From an uncultured Bacilli bacterium (lineage in GTDB: Bacteria > Bacillota_I > Bacilli_A > RF39 > UBA660): DNA of 30,191 bases. Numbering within the stretch: the stretch's first letter is position 1; every line of letters starts with the position of its first letter. The stretch is from NCBI GenBank assembly GCA_934088535.1, contig CAKOJC010000015.1, positions 1-30,191 of the forward strand, in the 5' to 3' direction. The position numbers were made by a program, and so were the translations under genes. The notes beneath the pieces are model-generated. The model was not told the DNA's origin. It searched no databases and saw only the letters and a list, made by a program, of their open reading frames with translations. Below are positions 23,020-30,191 of the stretch, in pieces.

Positions 23020-26000
23020 TTAAATATTTTCTATTAGGACATTACCATCTTCTGTTGTTATTTTTCCTAAATAGTATTTTTCTATGAAATTCCATCTTTC
23101 ATCATCTGTTTTTAATTTTGAAAAGAAGTAATTTAGGATTGTAACATCATTTTTATGTCTCATCTTTGCTTGATCAACTAATGAATTAGTATATGGTATG
23201 TTACCCTTTACTATTTGTCTAATCTTCTCTGGATAGTTTATACGAATAAATATTTCTGGTTTATTTCCACCTAATATTTCAAAGGTTACTAATCCAAATA
23301 ATAAAGCTATATTAATTGCATCATATTTATTGTCTCTATCATTTAATCTTTTTCTTGCGATTCCTTCATATGTTACATATTCCGTTTTTTCTATTGATCT
23401 CATTCTTCTTAAGAATGCTGATGTATTAATTATTTTTTCTGCAATGCTTCTGAAGCTTCCTCTAGTTATCATAAATTTAATTTCGCCATTTATTTCTCGT
23501 GTTTCATAGAAAGAAGGTGTCATTGCATCTTTATAACTTGAAAGCATATCTAGATATGAGTTTGCTACAACTTTTGCTTTAAATTTATTTTTATATTTTT
23601 CTTCTAATTTTACTGCAAATTCATCATTTGAATAATATTTTCCTTCTATTTGAATTTCATTTAGTATATTTGAAACTATATCAATTTCATTTAATATTTT
23701 TTCTTTTAAAGTACTTAAATTTGATTCGTCAATCATTTTTATAGTTACCTTGTTTCTTAGTCTAATTACAGCACCATATTGGTCAAATATTCCTATATTA
23801 TTGTTTAAATTATATTTGAATTCTGCAAATGTTAATTTGTTATATTGTTCTTCCCAAAGTGATTTTAAATCTATAATAAATATATCTCCTGAATCAGTTA
23901 CTAAACATGTATCCTTTGATTTTAAATCTATTTCTTTTTTTCTACCATATGATATTTTCTTGAAATATTTTCCAAATTTAGATTTCATTAAATTTTTTTC
24001 TTGATCACGATCTACCATTGCATAACATTCTGTAAACATGTTTCTTGCTCTAGTGACTATTGGTTTACTTCCTCTATATCTATTATCTAAATCTTTTTCT
24101 ATAGTTAGTAATGCTGATTTAATTTTATTTTCTAAATCATCTTCTCTACCTTTTGCAAAAACTGGTTTAAACATATCTGGTGTAACCAATAAATTATATT
24201 TTTTCTTAGAATCATATATATTTATGATAATACTTAATATTTTCTGAACTTGGAAATTGTGAAGTGCAGACATACCATATAATGTTTTCATATAATTTAA
24301 ATCTCTATCATAATAATCTAGTCTTGCTACACCTGTAGGCACATCTTTGCTTCTTGCTACTCTACCAATTTCTTGAACATAATCATTTAAGTTTCCACTC
24401 GCAGCATAATGATAAACACTATCAATATCTTTTATATCAATTCCCATTCCAAAAGCTTTTGTTGCAAACATAATTTTCTTTTTATTATCTCTAAATTCCA
24501 ACATATTTTCGCTTTTTTCATTATTATTAAAAGAATTTCCACCTGTATAGATAGTAAATTTATCTTTATATTCTTTGAGATTTCCAAAACCATTGATTGG
24601 ATTTGCTTCGTATGCATGTCTAGCTGTTGATGCATATGGAAAATATACTATAACTTTATTATTATTTTTTATATATTCTTCTATTCTTTCTTTAAATTTT
24701 GCATTTTTTAATAATTCGTGTTCATCTTTGTTTTTTGTTTTTTCTTCACTATAGTTATGTATATCAAATTTTATTTCTTTTCTAATGACTTTTCCATAGT
24801 ATGTTATTGTATCTCTTAAATTTAAACTTGTTTTAATGTCACTCACATCATCATATTTTCCACCATTTACTGCTGTCGCGGTAAATGTACATATAGGAAA
24901 TGAATATATTATTTTATTTATATCTTTTAAACCTTTTGAATTTCTAACTTTTCTTAGTTTGTCAAGATAAGAACCTAAATACCAATAATCTGGTCTAAAT
25001 CCTTTTCCCCATGTAGAAACTATGTGTGCTTCATCTATTATTACTAATCCTATTTTTCTATCACCAATTAATTGATCGATTGAGTATGATAATAATGTTT
25101 CTGGTGCTAAATATAACAGATTTATTTTTCCTTCTGATATATCATTTACTATTTTTTTCTTTTCAAGTGGATTAATACTAGAATTTAATCTTTCTGCATA
25201 TCTATATCCTCTTTCATGTAAATTTCTGACTTGATCGTTCATTAGCTCGATTAGTGGAGTTATTATTATTGTTAGTAAACCTTTTTCTTTAGCAAGATAT
25301 ACTGCAGGTATTTGGAACATTACAGATTTTCCAGCACCTGTTGGAGCAGTTACAAATATATCTCTATAACCACTTAATTTTTCACCTTTAGTTTCAATTG
25401 CCAACTCTTCACATTTTCTTGCATTTAATGCTTGTTCTACCATATCAGACATTATTTGTGATTGGCTTACCTTAATCATATTAGTATTTATTCCTGGATT
25501 TTCATAAAAGTCAAGTTCTTTAAAACCTTTAAAGTCTGGTATTTTTATATCGTTTTTAGCTATTTTTTCAAATTCTTCTGTTAGGTCTTTTCTATATGCA
25601 TATTTGTCATAATCACTTAAAATATAAGTTCCTTTATAATTAAGATATGCACAAAAATTTTTATAGATATCTTTTACTCTATTATCGTCATTTACTAATT
25701 TTATACCTATATTTTTATAATTTCCATTCTCTAACTCTAAAATCTTTTCAATATATAATTCTTCGTTTCCATCTATTTCATATATGAATTCTGTTTCTTT
25801 ACTTCTATCTAATTTTAATGGACTATCATTATATTTATTTTCAAACTCTATATTTTCTATATCATATTCAAAATTTTTGTATGTTATGTAATACTCTTTA
25901 TTTAAATAAATTATTTTACTATATATTTGCGATATCATATCTAGATTTTCTGGTATTTCTTTGATATTATCATTGCTTATAATCTCATAATATGAATTTA

Positions 26001-26316
26001 ACATATCAGTGTTACTTAATGCGCATGGGTATAGTTCTGGATATATGTTGTTATATACAATTTTTAATTTTATATTAAACATCCCTAACATTGTATTTAA
26101 CATATTTCCATTATCTTTATAACATAAAAGTGCATACTCTTCATATGTAATGTATTTATCTTCTTTCATTGCTGTTATAAGACTTAACAACTCTTTTGAA
26201 TACTCTAAATTATAATTTAATATATCATATTTTTGATTATTATTATCACATAATGGCTTAACATTGAATTCATTTATTTTTTCTTTACTAAAACCTTTTA
26301 ATACTATTAAGTTCAT
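23020..26316 (-). CDS. Large RecQ-type DEAH helicase with N-terminal extension
   Basis: The 1098-residue protein is a 3'-5' DNA helicase of the RecQ type by motif. It has a Q-motif-like SQSQIMSDMVEQAL (284-297), Walker A A324-P-T-G-A-G-K-S331, D428-E-A-H431, and the RecQ-hallmark aromatic loop HIVSTWGKGFRPDYWYLG (431-448). Motif III TATA is at 479-482, AFGMGIDIKDID at 621-632 and motif VI QEIGRVARS at 648-656. It differs from standard RecQ: a roughly 280-residue N-terminal domain is unrecognised, the four-Cys zinc site is not seen, and no HRDC is visible in the long C-terminal region (about 700-1098). The C-terminus may include winged-helix segments (VTYEGIARKRLNDRDNKY). AGGTGA precedes ATG 26316 and the extended -10 is at 26336-26344. 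A NERD-HRDC gene lies nearby. It could be a repair or defence helicase. Confidence 0.88.
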   Translation of the reverse strand: MNLIVLKGFSKEKINEFNVKPLCDNNNQKYDILNYNLEYSKELLSLITAMKEDKYITYEEYALLCYKDNGNMLNTMLGMFNIKLKIVYNNIYPELYPCALSNTDMLNSYYEIISNDNIKEIPENLDMISQIYSKIIYLNKEYYITYKNFEYDIENIEFENKYNDSPLKLDRSKETEFIYEIDGNEELYIEKILELENGNYKNIGIKLVNDDNRVKDIYKNFCAYLNYKGTYILSDYDKYAYRKDLTEEFEKIAKNDIKIPDFKGFKELDFYENPGINTNMIKVSQSQIMSDMVEQALNARKCEELAIETKGEKLSGYRDIFVTAPTGAGKSVMFQIPAVYLAKEKGLLTIIITPLIELMNDQVRNLHERGYRYAERLNSSINPLEKKKIVNDISEGKINLLYLAPETLLSYSIDQLIGDRKIGLVIIDEAHIVSTWGKGFRPDYWYLGSYLDKLRKVRNSKGLKDINKIIYSFPICTFTATAVNGGKYDDVSDIKTSLNLRDTITYYGKVIRKEIKFDIHNYSEEKTKNKDEHELLKNAKFKERIEEYIKNNNKVIVYFPYASTARHAYEANPINGFGNLKEYKDKFTIYTGGNSFNNNEKSENMLEFRDNKKKIMFATKAFGMGIDIKDIDSVYHYAASGNLNDYVQEIGRVARSKDVPTGVARLDYYDRDLNYMKTLYGMSALHNFQVQKILSIIINIYDSKKKYNLLVTPDMFKPVFAKGREDDLENKIKSALLTIEKDLDNRYRGSKPIVTRARNMFTECYAMVDRDQEKNLMKSKFGKYFKKISYGRKKEIDLKSKDTCLVTDSGDIFIIDLKSLWEEQYNKLTFAEFKYNLNNNIGIFDQYGAVIRLRNKVTIKMIDESNLSTLKEKILNEIDIVSNILNEIQIEGKYYSNDEFAVKLEEKYKNKFKAKVVANSYLDMLSSYKDAMTPSFYETREINGEIKFMITRGSFRSIAEKIINTSAFLRRMRSIEKTEYVTYEGIARKRLNDRDNKYDAINIALLFGLVTFEILGGNKPEIFIRINYPEKIRQIVKGNIPYTNSLVDQAKMRHKNDVTILNYFFSKLKTDDERWNFIEKYYLGKITTEDGNVLIENI

Positions 26317-26335
26317 TTTTACTTCACCTGCTTTA

Positions 26336-26344
26336 ATTATAACA
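26336..26344 (-). promoter_or_regulatory. Extended -10 promoter of the RecQ-like helicase
   Basis: TGTTATAAT on the minus strand, 19 bases before ATG 26316. No good -35 is seen, as with the other TGnTATAAT promoters in this window. Confidence 0.55.
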
Positions 26345-26413
26345 TATGGATTCTCTAACTGTGTGCTAAATTTGTTATTTATTTAATATTATTTTTTAAA
26401 ATATTATAACACA

Positions 26414-26439
26414 ATAAAAAAGATTACCAAAGTAATCTT
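26414..26439 (-). terminator. Rho-independent terminator after the hydrolase gene
   Basis: AAGATTAC (26420-26427) and GTAATCTT (26432-26439) form a perfect 8-bp stem with a CAAA loop (plus strand). A T-run follows on the minus strand. The stem overlaps the stop codon. Confidence 0.85.
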
Positions 26440-27187
26440 AATCTTCTTTATCATTTGTAGTTATTCCATTTGGAAAATTTAATAAATTATTCTTATTCTT
26501 AAAAAATTCTATTACAAGATCTGTCGCTTGAGCTTTTTTATTTTCTCTAAATACGTCATGTGTAGTTTTTTCTAACATTATTAGTTTCTTTAAATTATTT
26601 TGTACACTACTATAAACATATTCTACTGATTCTTGTGGAACTATAAAATCTGATGTTCCTCTAAATATCAATGTTGGAATTTTTACTTCTTTAATACAAT
26701 CTTGTAGTTCTTTTACTATTTTAAAGAATTCTATATAACAGTTTGCTGGTAGCTTTAATAATCTATTTGTTACTAATTGTGCTCCATATTCTTCAAATAT
26801 TTTTGGTGTTGAAGTTAAAGCAGTATTGATGTTAAACTTAGTATTTTCAAAGCCACTTATTCTAAATGCAGGTGCTACTAAAACTAGTTTTTTAACTTGT
26901 GGATATTTTGATGCTACGTATGAAGCTAATACTCCACCCATGGAATGTCCTACAACATATATTTTTTTATATCCGTTAGATATTAAGAATTCCATTTCAC
27001 TATCTACTTTTTTAATCCAATCTTTGTAAGTTATTTTCTTTTTAAAATCACCATCATGCCCTGGTAAAGTAAAAGTAAAAACATCATAGTTACTAACTAG
27101 TTCTAATCTATGTGTTAAATATTCTTGATCATATACTCCACCTGCAAAACCATGTATAACTAATATTGCTTTTCTAAATAATTCCAT
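26438..27187 (-). CDS. Alpha/beta hydrolase (carboxylesterase / monoacylglycerol-lipase type)
   Basis: The 249-residue cytoplasmic serine hydrolase has oxyanion-hole H-G-F (12-14), nucleophile elbow G-H-S82-M-G-G, acid D180 in FRGTSDFIVP and base H210 in TTHDVF. This is the complete triad in the expected order. A cap region (about 108-165) lies between strands 6 and 7. It is closest in pattern to Est30/monoglyceride-lipase-type esterases; the natural ester is unknown. ATG 27187 is chosen because AGGA lies upstream; a GTG three codons earlier would overlap that site. It is followed by a strong terminator and preceded on the same strand by the vWA gene 53 bases away. Confidence 0.92.
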   Translation of the reverse strand: MELFRKAILVIHGFAGGVYDQEYLTHRLELVSNYDVFTFTLPGHDGDFKKKITYKDWIKKVDSEMEFLISNGYKKIYVVGHSMGGVLASYVASKYPQVKKLVLVAPAFRISGFENTKFNINTALTSTPKIFEEYGAQLVTNRLLKLPANCYIEFFKIVKELQDCIKEVKIPTLIFRGTSDFIVPQESVEYVYSSVQNNLKKLIMLEKTTHDVFRENKKAQATDLVIEFFKNKNNLLNFPNGITTNDKED

Positions 27188-27240
27188 ACTACTCACTTCC
27201 TATGGTATTATTTTAGCATAATTAGTTTTATCTTGCTATA

Positions 27241-27810
27241 TTATTCTAATTCTTCTTTCCAACTTGCATCTAATTCTTCATCATCGTAGAAAATACAACT
27301 TAATTTACTTACTGCTTTATATAGTTTTCCTACACCTTTTTCACTCTTTTCATAGTTTGCAATGAATGCATCATCTATTCCTAGACTTCTTCCTTCACTA
27401 TATGAATCTATATCAGCTCCAATATATGTAAATTTCCAATCTTTATGAGCTTGAATTAATTCTTTTATTTGTGATTTGTTATATTTTGTTGATGCGTTTT
27501 CATAGCCATCTGTTGTAATAACAAATATTACTTTATTAGGATCTTTATCTTCCATTTCTCTTATAGTTTTACCTATTGCATCTAATAAAGCAGTACATCC
27601 TCTAACGTAATATTCTTTACTAGTTAGTTTTTTTACATTATCAATATCTTCTCTATTATGTAACACTTCATACTTATCATCAAATAATATTGTTGTTACT
27701 TTTACATTTTTTCCTCTTTGCGAATCAATATAACTATTATATCCTCCTATTGTATCCTTTTCTATTCCACTCATAGAACCACTTCTATCAAGTAGAAATA
27801 CTACATCCAT
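27241..27810 (-). CDS. von Willebrand factor A domain protein (TerY-like), 5' end apparently interrupted
   Basis: The 189-residue single vWA domain has a complete MIDAS metal site: D8-x-S10-x-S12 (LLDRSGSM), T73 (RGCTALLDAIG) and D101 (ITTDGYEN). It also has the GIEKDTIGGYN helix typical of small bacterial TerY-like vWA proteins. Such proteins bind divalent metal and mediate protein contacts, often with kinases, phosphatases or tellurite-type stress modules. ATG 27810 comes straight after an in-frame TAA, so translation from here begins right at the first beta strand and has only a weak GAGAG upstream. A good ribosome site instead precedes an in-frame ATG at 27837 (see that entry). It is divergent from the gene at 27936. 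Confidence 0.85.
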   Translation of the reverse strand: MDVVFLLDRSGSMSGIEKDTIGGYNSYIDSQRGKNVKVTTILFDDKYEVLHNREDIDNVKKLTSKEYYVRGCTALLDAIGKTIREMEDKDPNKVIFVITTDGYENASTKYNKSQIKELIQAHKDWKFTYIGADIDSYSEGRSLGIDDAFIANYEKSEKGVGKLYKAVSKLSCIFYDDEELDASWKEELE

Positions 27811-27837
27811 TTAGTTGTCTCTCATTTTATTTTTCAT
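27811..27837 (-). other. Eight-codon reading frame with strong RBS, in frame with the vWA gene and ending just before its ATG
   Basis: ATG 27837 is preceded by GAGGGAG at good spacing and reads MKNKMRDN, then TAA (27811-27813). The vWA ATG follows at once in the same frame. Small TerY-like vWA proteins commonly begin with a short polar stretch such as M-x-N-N-L-T-E before the VFLLDRSGSM strand (from memory of the family), so this looks like the original N-terminus with one sense-to-stop change. The alternative is a leader peptide with termination-reinitiation. Confidence 0.6.
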
Positions 27838-27909
27838 ACTCTCTCCCTCATTTCTCTTTAATAATAATATTTTCAATTATCTATTTGGTCGCTTTAAAAG
27901 TGACATTTA

Positions 27910-27918
27910 TGTTATAAT
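27910..27918 (+). promoter_or_regulatory. Extended -10 promoter for the gene at 27936
   Basis: TGTTATAAT (TG at 27910-27911, TATAAT at 27913-27918), with AGAGG at 27926-27930 as ribosome site 5 bases before ATG 27936. No good -35. Confidence 0.6.
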
Positions 27919-27935
27919 TACCTAAAGAGGAAATT

Positions 27936-28487
27936 ATGAAGGAAGAATTAAAGAAATATATTAATTTAAATTTAGAAAAAGAAGATAAAACTGAACACAA
28001 AAAAAGTGAATTCGTATATATTGGAAAACTTAAAAATATTTTTTATGATGAATATTATAGTGAAGATGATGATTTAGAAATTTGCGAAGAACCACAATAT
28101 AAAACTAGTATTAACTCAGTTGAACAATATTTAAAAGATAATGATAAATATAATGATTTTCAAACTATGTTATTTAAGCTAATTGATGAAAGAAATCTTA
28201 AAGATAGTGATGTTTATAATAAGGTACATATAGATAGAAGATTATTTTCTAAAATTAGAAGTGATAATAACTATCATCCTTCTAAAGAAACTATTATATT
28301 ACTTGGTCTTTCATTAGAACTTAGTGAGCTTGAGATAGTTGAATTACTAGATAGTGCTTCTTATTCACTTCCTAAAAATAATTATTTTGATTTAATAATT
28401 AGATTTTGTTTTATTAATAAAGTATATAATATAAATGATGTTAATGAGTTATTATATGATTATGATTGTAAGCTATTAAATGCATAA
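27936..28487 (+). CDS. Protein with a macrodomain-associated helical (HTH-like) C-terminal domain
   Basis: The protein has 183 residues. The N-terminal half is charged and probably disordered or helical (many Glu/Lys, then SEDDDLEICEEP). The C-terminal half (about 75-180) is an all-helical, XRE-HTH-like domain: MLFKLIDERNLKDSDVYNKV, DRRLFSKIRSD, PSKETIILLGLSLEL, ELEIVELLDSASYSL, then a last pair of helices. This domain is known to me as a C-terminal appendage on some Firmicutes macrodomain (Appr-1-p processing) proteins and as a stand-alone protein; that link is from family memory, not a search. No macrodomain is present here. It is divergent from the vWA gene, which suggests a shared stress or signalling role. 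AGAGG precedes ATG 27936. It shares a bidirectional terminator with the SWIM gene. Confidence 0.65.
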   Translation: MKEELKKYINLNLEKEDKTEHKKSEFVYIGKLKNIFYDEYYSEDDDLEICEEPQYKTSINSVEQYLKDNDKYNDFQTMLFKLIDERNLKDSDVYNKVHIDRRLFSKIRSDNNYHPSKETIILLGLSLELSELEIVELLDSASYSLPKNNYFDLIIRFCFINKVYNINDVNELLYDYDCKLLNA

Positions 28488-28519
28488 AAAAAGAGTTAAA
28501 ACAAATTAACTCTTTTTTT
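28486..28519. terminator. Bidirectional terminator between two convergent genes
   Basis: AAAAAAAGAGTTAA (28486-28499) and TTAACTCTTTTTTT (28506-28519) form a perfect 14-bp stem including 7-A/7-T tracts, with a 6-base loop. It overlaps both stop codons. Confidence 0.9.
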
Positions 28520-29543
28520 CTTTTATAATATTCTCTATTTCTTTAGTTAGTGATTCATTTTCATCGTCTTCTACTACATCCCATATAGGATTATTATCTT
28601 CATCTATTATTGGTACTACATCTATATTTCCATCATTATTGACTATTTCCAATTCGTCTTCCACTATACCAACGCATAAATAATAGTCAAAACTTAATAC
28701 TTTTTCTAATAAGTCCTTAGTATTATTTTTGTGAGCTATTTTATAAAATCTACGCATATCATTATTTCTAATTGATTCTAAAACTGCATACATGTGTTTA
28801 CAAAAAAACTCACATGGACAATTACAATATAGTTGTAGTTTCTTTTCTTCATCATTATATTTAACAATTACTAGATAATCTTTTGTTCCTTCAACTACTG
28901 CAAAATATCTATCATCTATTTTTTCTAAGAATAATACACTACCATCATCATAATATTCTATACCACGTTCTATAATTCTATCATCAAATATTTCACCTAT
29001 ATCATCATTAAATAAATCAAAATTAAATTCTTTTTTGTATTCATATTTATTTGATTCACCTGTTAAACTAGATATCATTTCATAAAGAAATCCTTCTAAC
29101 TTTTTAGGTAAGTTTTGAAATATAAAATTAAGTATATTATAGATATATGTTATTTCATTTGGTATGTATTTATTAAATTTAACACTTATCTTCTCTTTGT
29201 TAGATGTTTCAACATTAACATTTAAAGTAACAAGTCTTTCATCATTAAGATTATCTTCTATAAAGTTAGTTTTAATACTTTTCAAGTTATTAACATTATT
29301 TATAAATTCAATTATTCTATCATTTGGTATATATTCATAACTAACATATTTTTCTACATCTTTAGTTTGCATAAGAGCTAGGTCTATCCAACTAAGTTTA
29401 TATGTCTTAGTACTTTTAAGTTCATCTAGTCTAATATAAATATAATAACCTTCATAATTAAATAAAGTTAATTCTAAAATATTTTTATCTTTCTTGAAGT
29501 GTTTTTGTACTTGTTCTATCTTTTTAGTTATTTCTTCTTTCAT
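28506..29543 (-). CDS. SWIM zinc-finger domain protein
   Basis: The 345-residue protein contains a SWIM zinc-binding motif CxCx5CxH: C240-N-C242-PCEFF-C248-K-H250, preceded by the usual strand pattern (VLFLEKIDDRYFAVVEGTKDYLV and YNDEEKKLQLY). The N-terminal 230 residues are alpha/beta and unrecognised. The C-terminus is acidic (DEDNNPIWDVVEDDENE) and ends in a lysine-rich helix. SWIM domains bind DNA or protein and occur in helicase-associated and recombination proteins, often encoded next to a SNF2-type helicase; none is in view here. ATG 29543 is chosen because GTGAT lies upstream; a second in-frame ATG five codons earlier overlaps that site. It is a single-gene unit between terminators. 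Confidence 0.85.
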   Translation of the reverse strand: MKEEITKKIEQVQKHFKKDKNILELTLFNYEGYYIYIRLDELKSTKTYKLSWIDLALMQTKDVEKYVSYEYIPNDRIIEFINNVNNLKSIKTNFIEDNLNDERLVTLNVNVETSNKEKISVKFNKYIPNEITYIYNILNFIFQNLPKKLEGFLYEMISSLTGESNKYEYKKEFNFDLFNDDIGEIFDDRIIERGIEYYDDGSVLFLEKIDDRYFAVVEGTKDYLVIVKYNDEEKKLQLYCNCPCEFFCKHMYAVLESIRNNDMRRFYKIAHKNNTKDLLEKVLSFDYYLCVGIVEDELEIVNNDGNIDVVPIIDEDNNPIWDVVEDDENESLTKEIENIIKEKKS

Positions 29544-29572
29544 AGTTATCACATCCATTTTTATTTTAACAT

Positions 29573-29598
29573 AAAAACTATGTAATTTCTTACATAGT
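29573..29598 (-). terminator. Rho-independent terminator after the SGNH hydrolase gene
   Basis: ACTATGTAA (29577-29585) and TTACATAGT (29590-29598) form a perfect 9-bp stem with a 4-base loop. A T-run follows on the minus strand (A-run 29573-29577). Confidence 0.85.
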
Positions 29599-29604
29599 CT
29601 TCTA

Positions 29605-30191
29605 TTATTTACCTAGTTTTTCTAGTTCTTTTATATCATTTTTGTAAGTTTCTAGGTCTTTGTTCCATCTTGTGATTAGTTTTTCATCGTGTTTATCAAA
29701 CTTATAATTATCGTTTATATATTTACCTAAGTAATTTGATACTTTAGTAGCACCATATACATTTAAGTGATCTCCTTCATCACAAGTGTCTTCATTAAAG
29801 TCCAGATTAAAGTCTTTATAGTTTAAATTTAGGTCAGTAAATTTAATATCATTTTCTTTTGCGTAATCACTTACTGTATTACTTCTTTCTCTCTTCCATG
29901 AGTCTGGTGAAGGAATCCATATAAACTCTATATCAATACCTTCTTCTTTAGCTGTTTTTACTATTAGGTCTATATATTTTTTATTTGTTTCATTTAACTT
30001 GGCTCTTTCATCGCTGTCATAGATATAATCTTTAGTATATGCCTTTTTAACTGTTGTTATATCCATTCCTTTATGAGGATTATAATAGTCACTTAAAGCA
30101 TATTTAAAGTCATTTTTAGTTAGTTCATTATATCTTGAATGATATCCTAGTATTGGCATAATCATTGTAGCTTGTTTACCATAACTAAAGT
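29605..30191 (-). CDS. SGNH/DltD-like hydrolase, C-terminal part (5' end outside window)
   Basis: The frame is open through the right edge (upstream residues FSYGKQAT precede the first Met at 30165), so this is a partial gene of at least 195 residues and the apparent start is not real. It shows the late motifs of the SGNH/GDSL superfamily: a strand FIWIPSPDSWKRER with a substrate-loop Asp/Ser, and the catalytic D-x2-H block in DEGDHLNVYGATKVSNYLGKYI. The LNxxGAxKxxxYL pattern is typical of DltD/AlgX-like O-acyl-transfer or esterase proteins that work on cell-envelope polymers with an MBOAT partner. The block with the nucleophile serine lies outside the window. A strong terminator follows. Confidence 0.75.
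   Translation of the reverse strand, partial: FSYGKQATMIMPILGYHSRYNELTKNDFKYALSDYYNPHKGMDITTVKKAYTKDYIYDSDERAKLNETNKKYIDLIVKTAKEEGIDIEFIWIPSPDSWKRERSNTVSDYAKENDIKFTDLNLNYKDFNLDFNEDTCDEGDHLNVYGATKVSNYLGKYINDNYKFDKHDEKLITRWNKDLETYKNDIKELEKLGK

Noticed and set aside
23750..24635. Short reading frames on both strands inside the helicase gene.
   Set aside because: They are shadows of the helicase frame with no ribosome sites and biased, membrane-like or low-complexity translations.

Overview
The window is very AT-rich and comes from a low-GC Gram-positive-type bacterium, most likely an anaerobic gut member of the Bacilli/Mollicutes-related lineages. This placement is inferred from gene content, not from a search. 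Pyruvate:ferredoxin oxidoreductase and a split 2-hydroxyacyl-CoA dehydratase/activase-type pair point to anaerobic metabolism. TGG encodes Trp, no internal TGA was met in the reading frames followed, and one gene ends in TGA, so the standard bacterial code fits better than the mycoplasma code. Ribosome binding sites are either AGGAGG or the downstream half of the extended Shine-Dalgarno, GGTGA(T). Promoters often carry an extended -10 of the form TGnTATAAT. Most genes lie on the minus strand; only three short protein genes and one candidate RNA lie on the plus strand.

Layout. 1-3600: the 5' part of recG, then a 522-residue protein with two HEPN-like Rx4H motifs in what looks like an internal duplication, head to head with a small protein that may have an ADP-ribosyltransferase-like fold. 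3600-3800: a candidate structured small RNA with its own promoter and terminator. 3.8-11.9 kb: nifJ, then mostly single-gene units: a secreted protein with cadherin-like repeats, a small exported protein, a SAM-methyltransferase/spermidine-synthase-like protein, a membrane-anchored thioredoxin-like protein, a DUF4186 protein and a two-TM membrane protein. 11.9-13.85 kb: a GntR(YtrA-type)-ABC ATPase-permease operon with a clear operator on its promoter. 13.85-20.3 kb: a prolyl-tRNA editing protein, an unknown protein, a PAP2 phosphatase, and a DUF308/HdeD-dehydratase-like-activase operon.

20.3-26.4 kb: a nucleic-acid-related stretch. A NERD nuclease-like/HRDC protein is co-transcribed with a TetR regulator and lies near a large RecQ-type helicase that has no recognisable HRDC domain of its own; a small charged protein and a GNAT acetyltransferase sit between them. 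26.4-30.2 kb: an alpha/beta hydrolase, a von Willebrand A protein whose natural 5' end seems interrupted by a stop codon, a divergent protein resembling the helical domain found behind macrodomains, a SWIM zinc-finger protein, and the 3' part of an SGNH/DltD-like hydrolase.

The most unusual items are the tandem-HEPN/ART-like divergent pair, the candidate small RNA at 3648-3793, the NERD-HRDC/RecQ neighbourhood, the leaderless GNAT gene, and the vWA gene with an in-frame stop followed directly by a restart codon. No tRNA, rRNA, CRISPR array or insertion sequence was recognised, and no stretch longer than about 200 bases lacks a gene.
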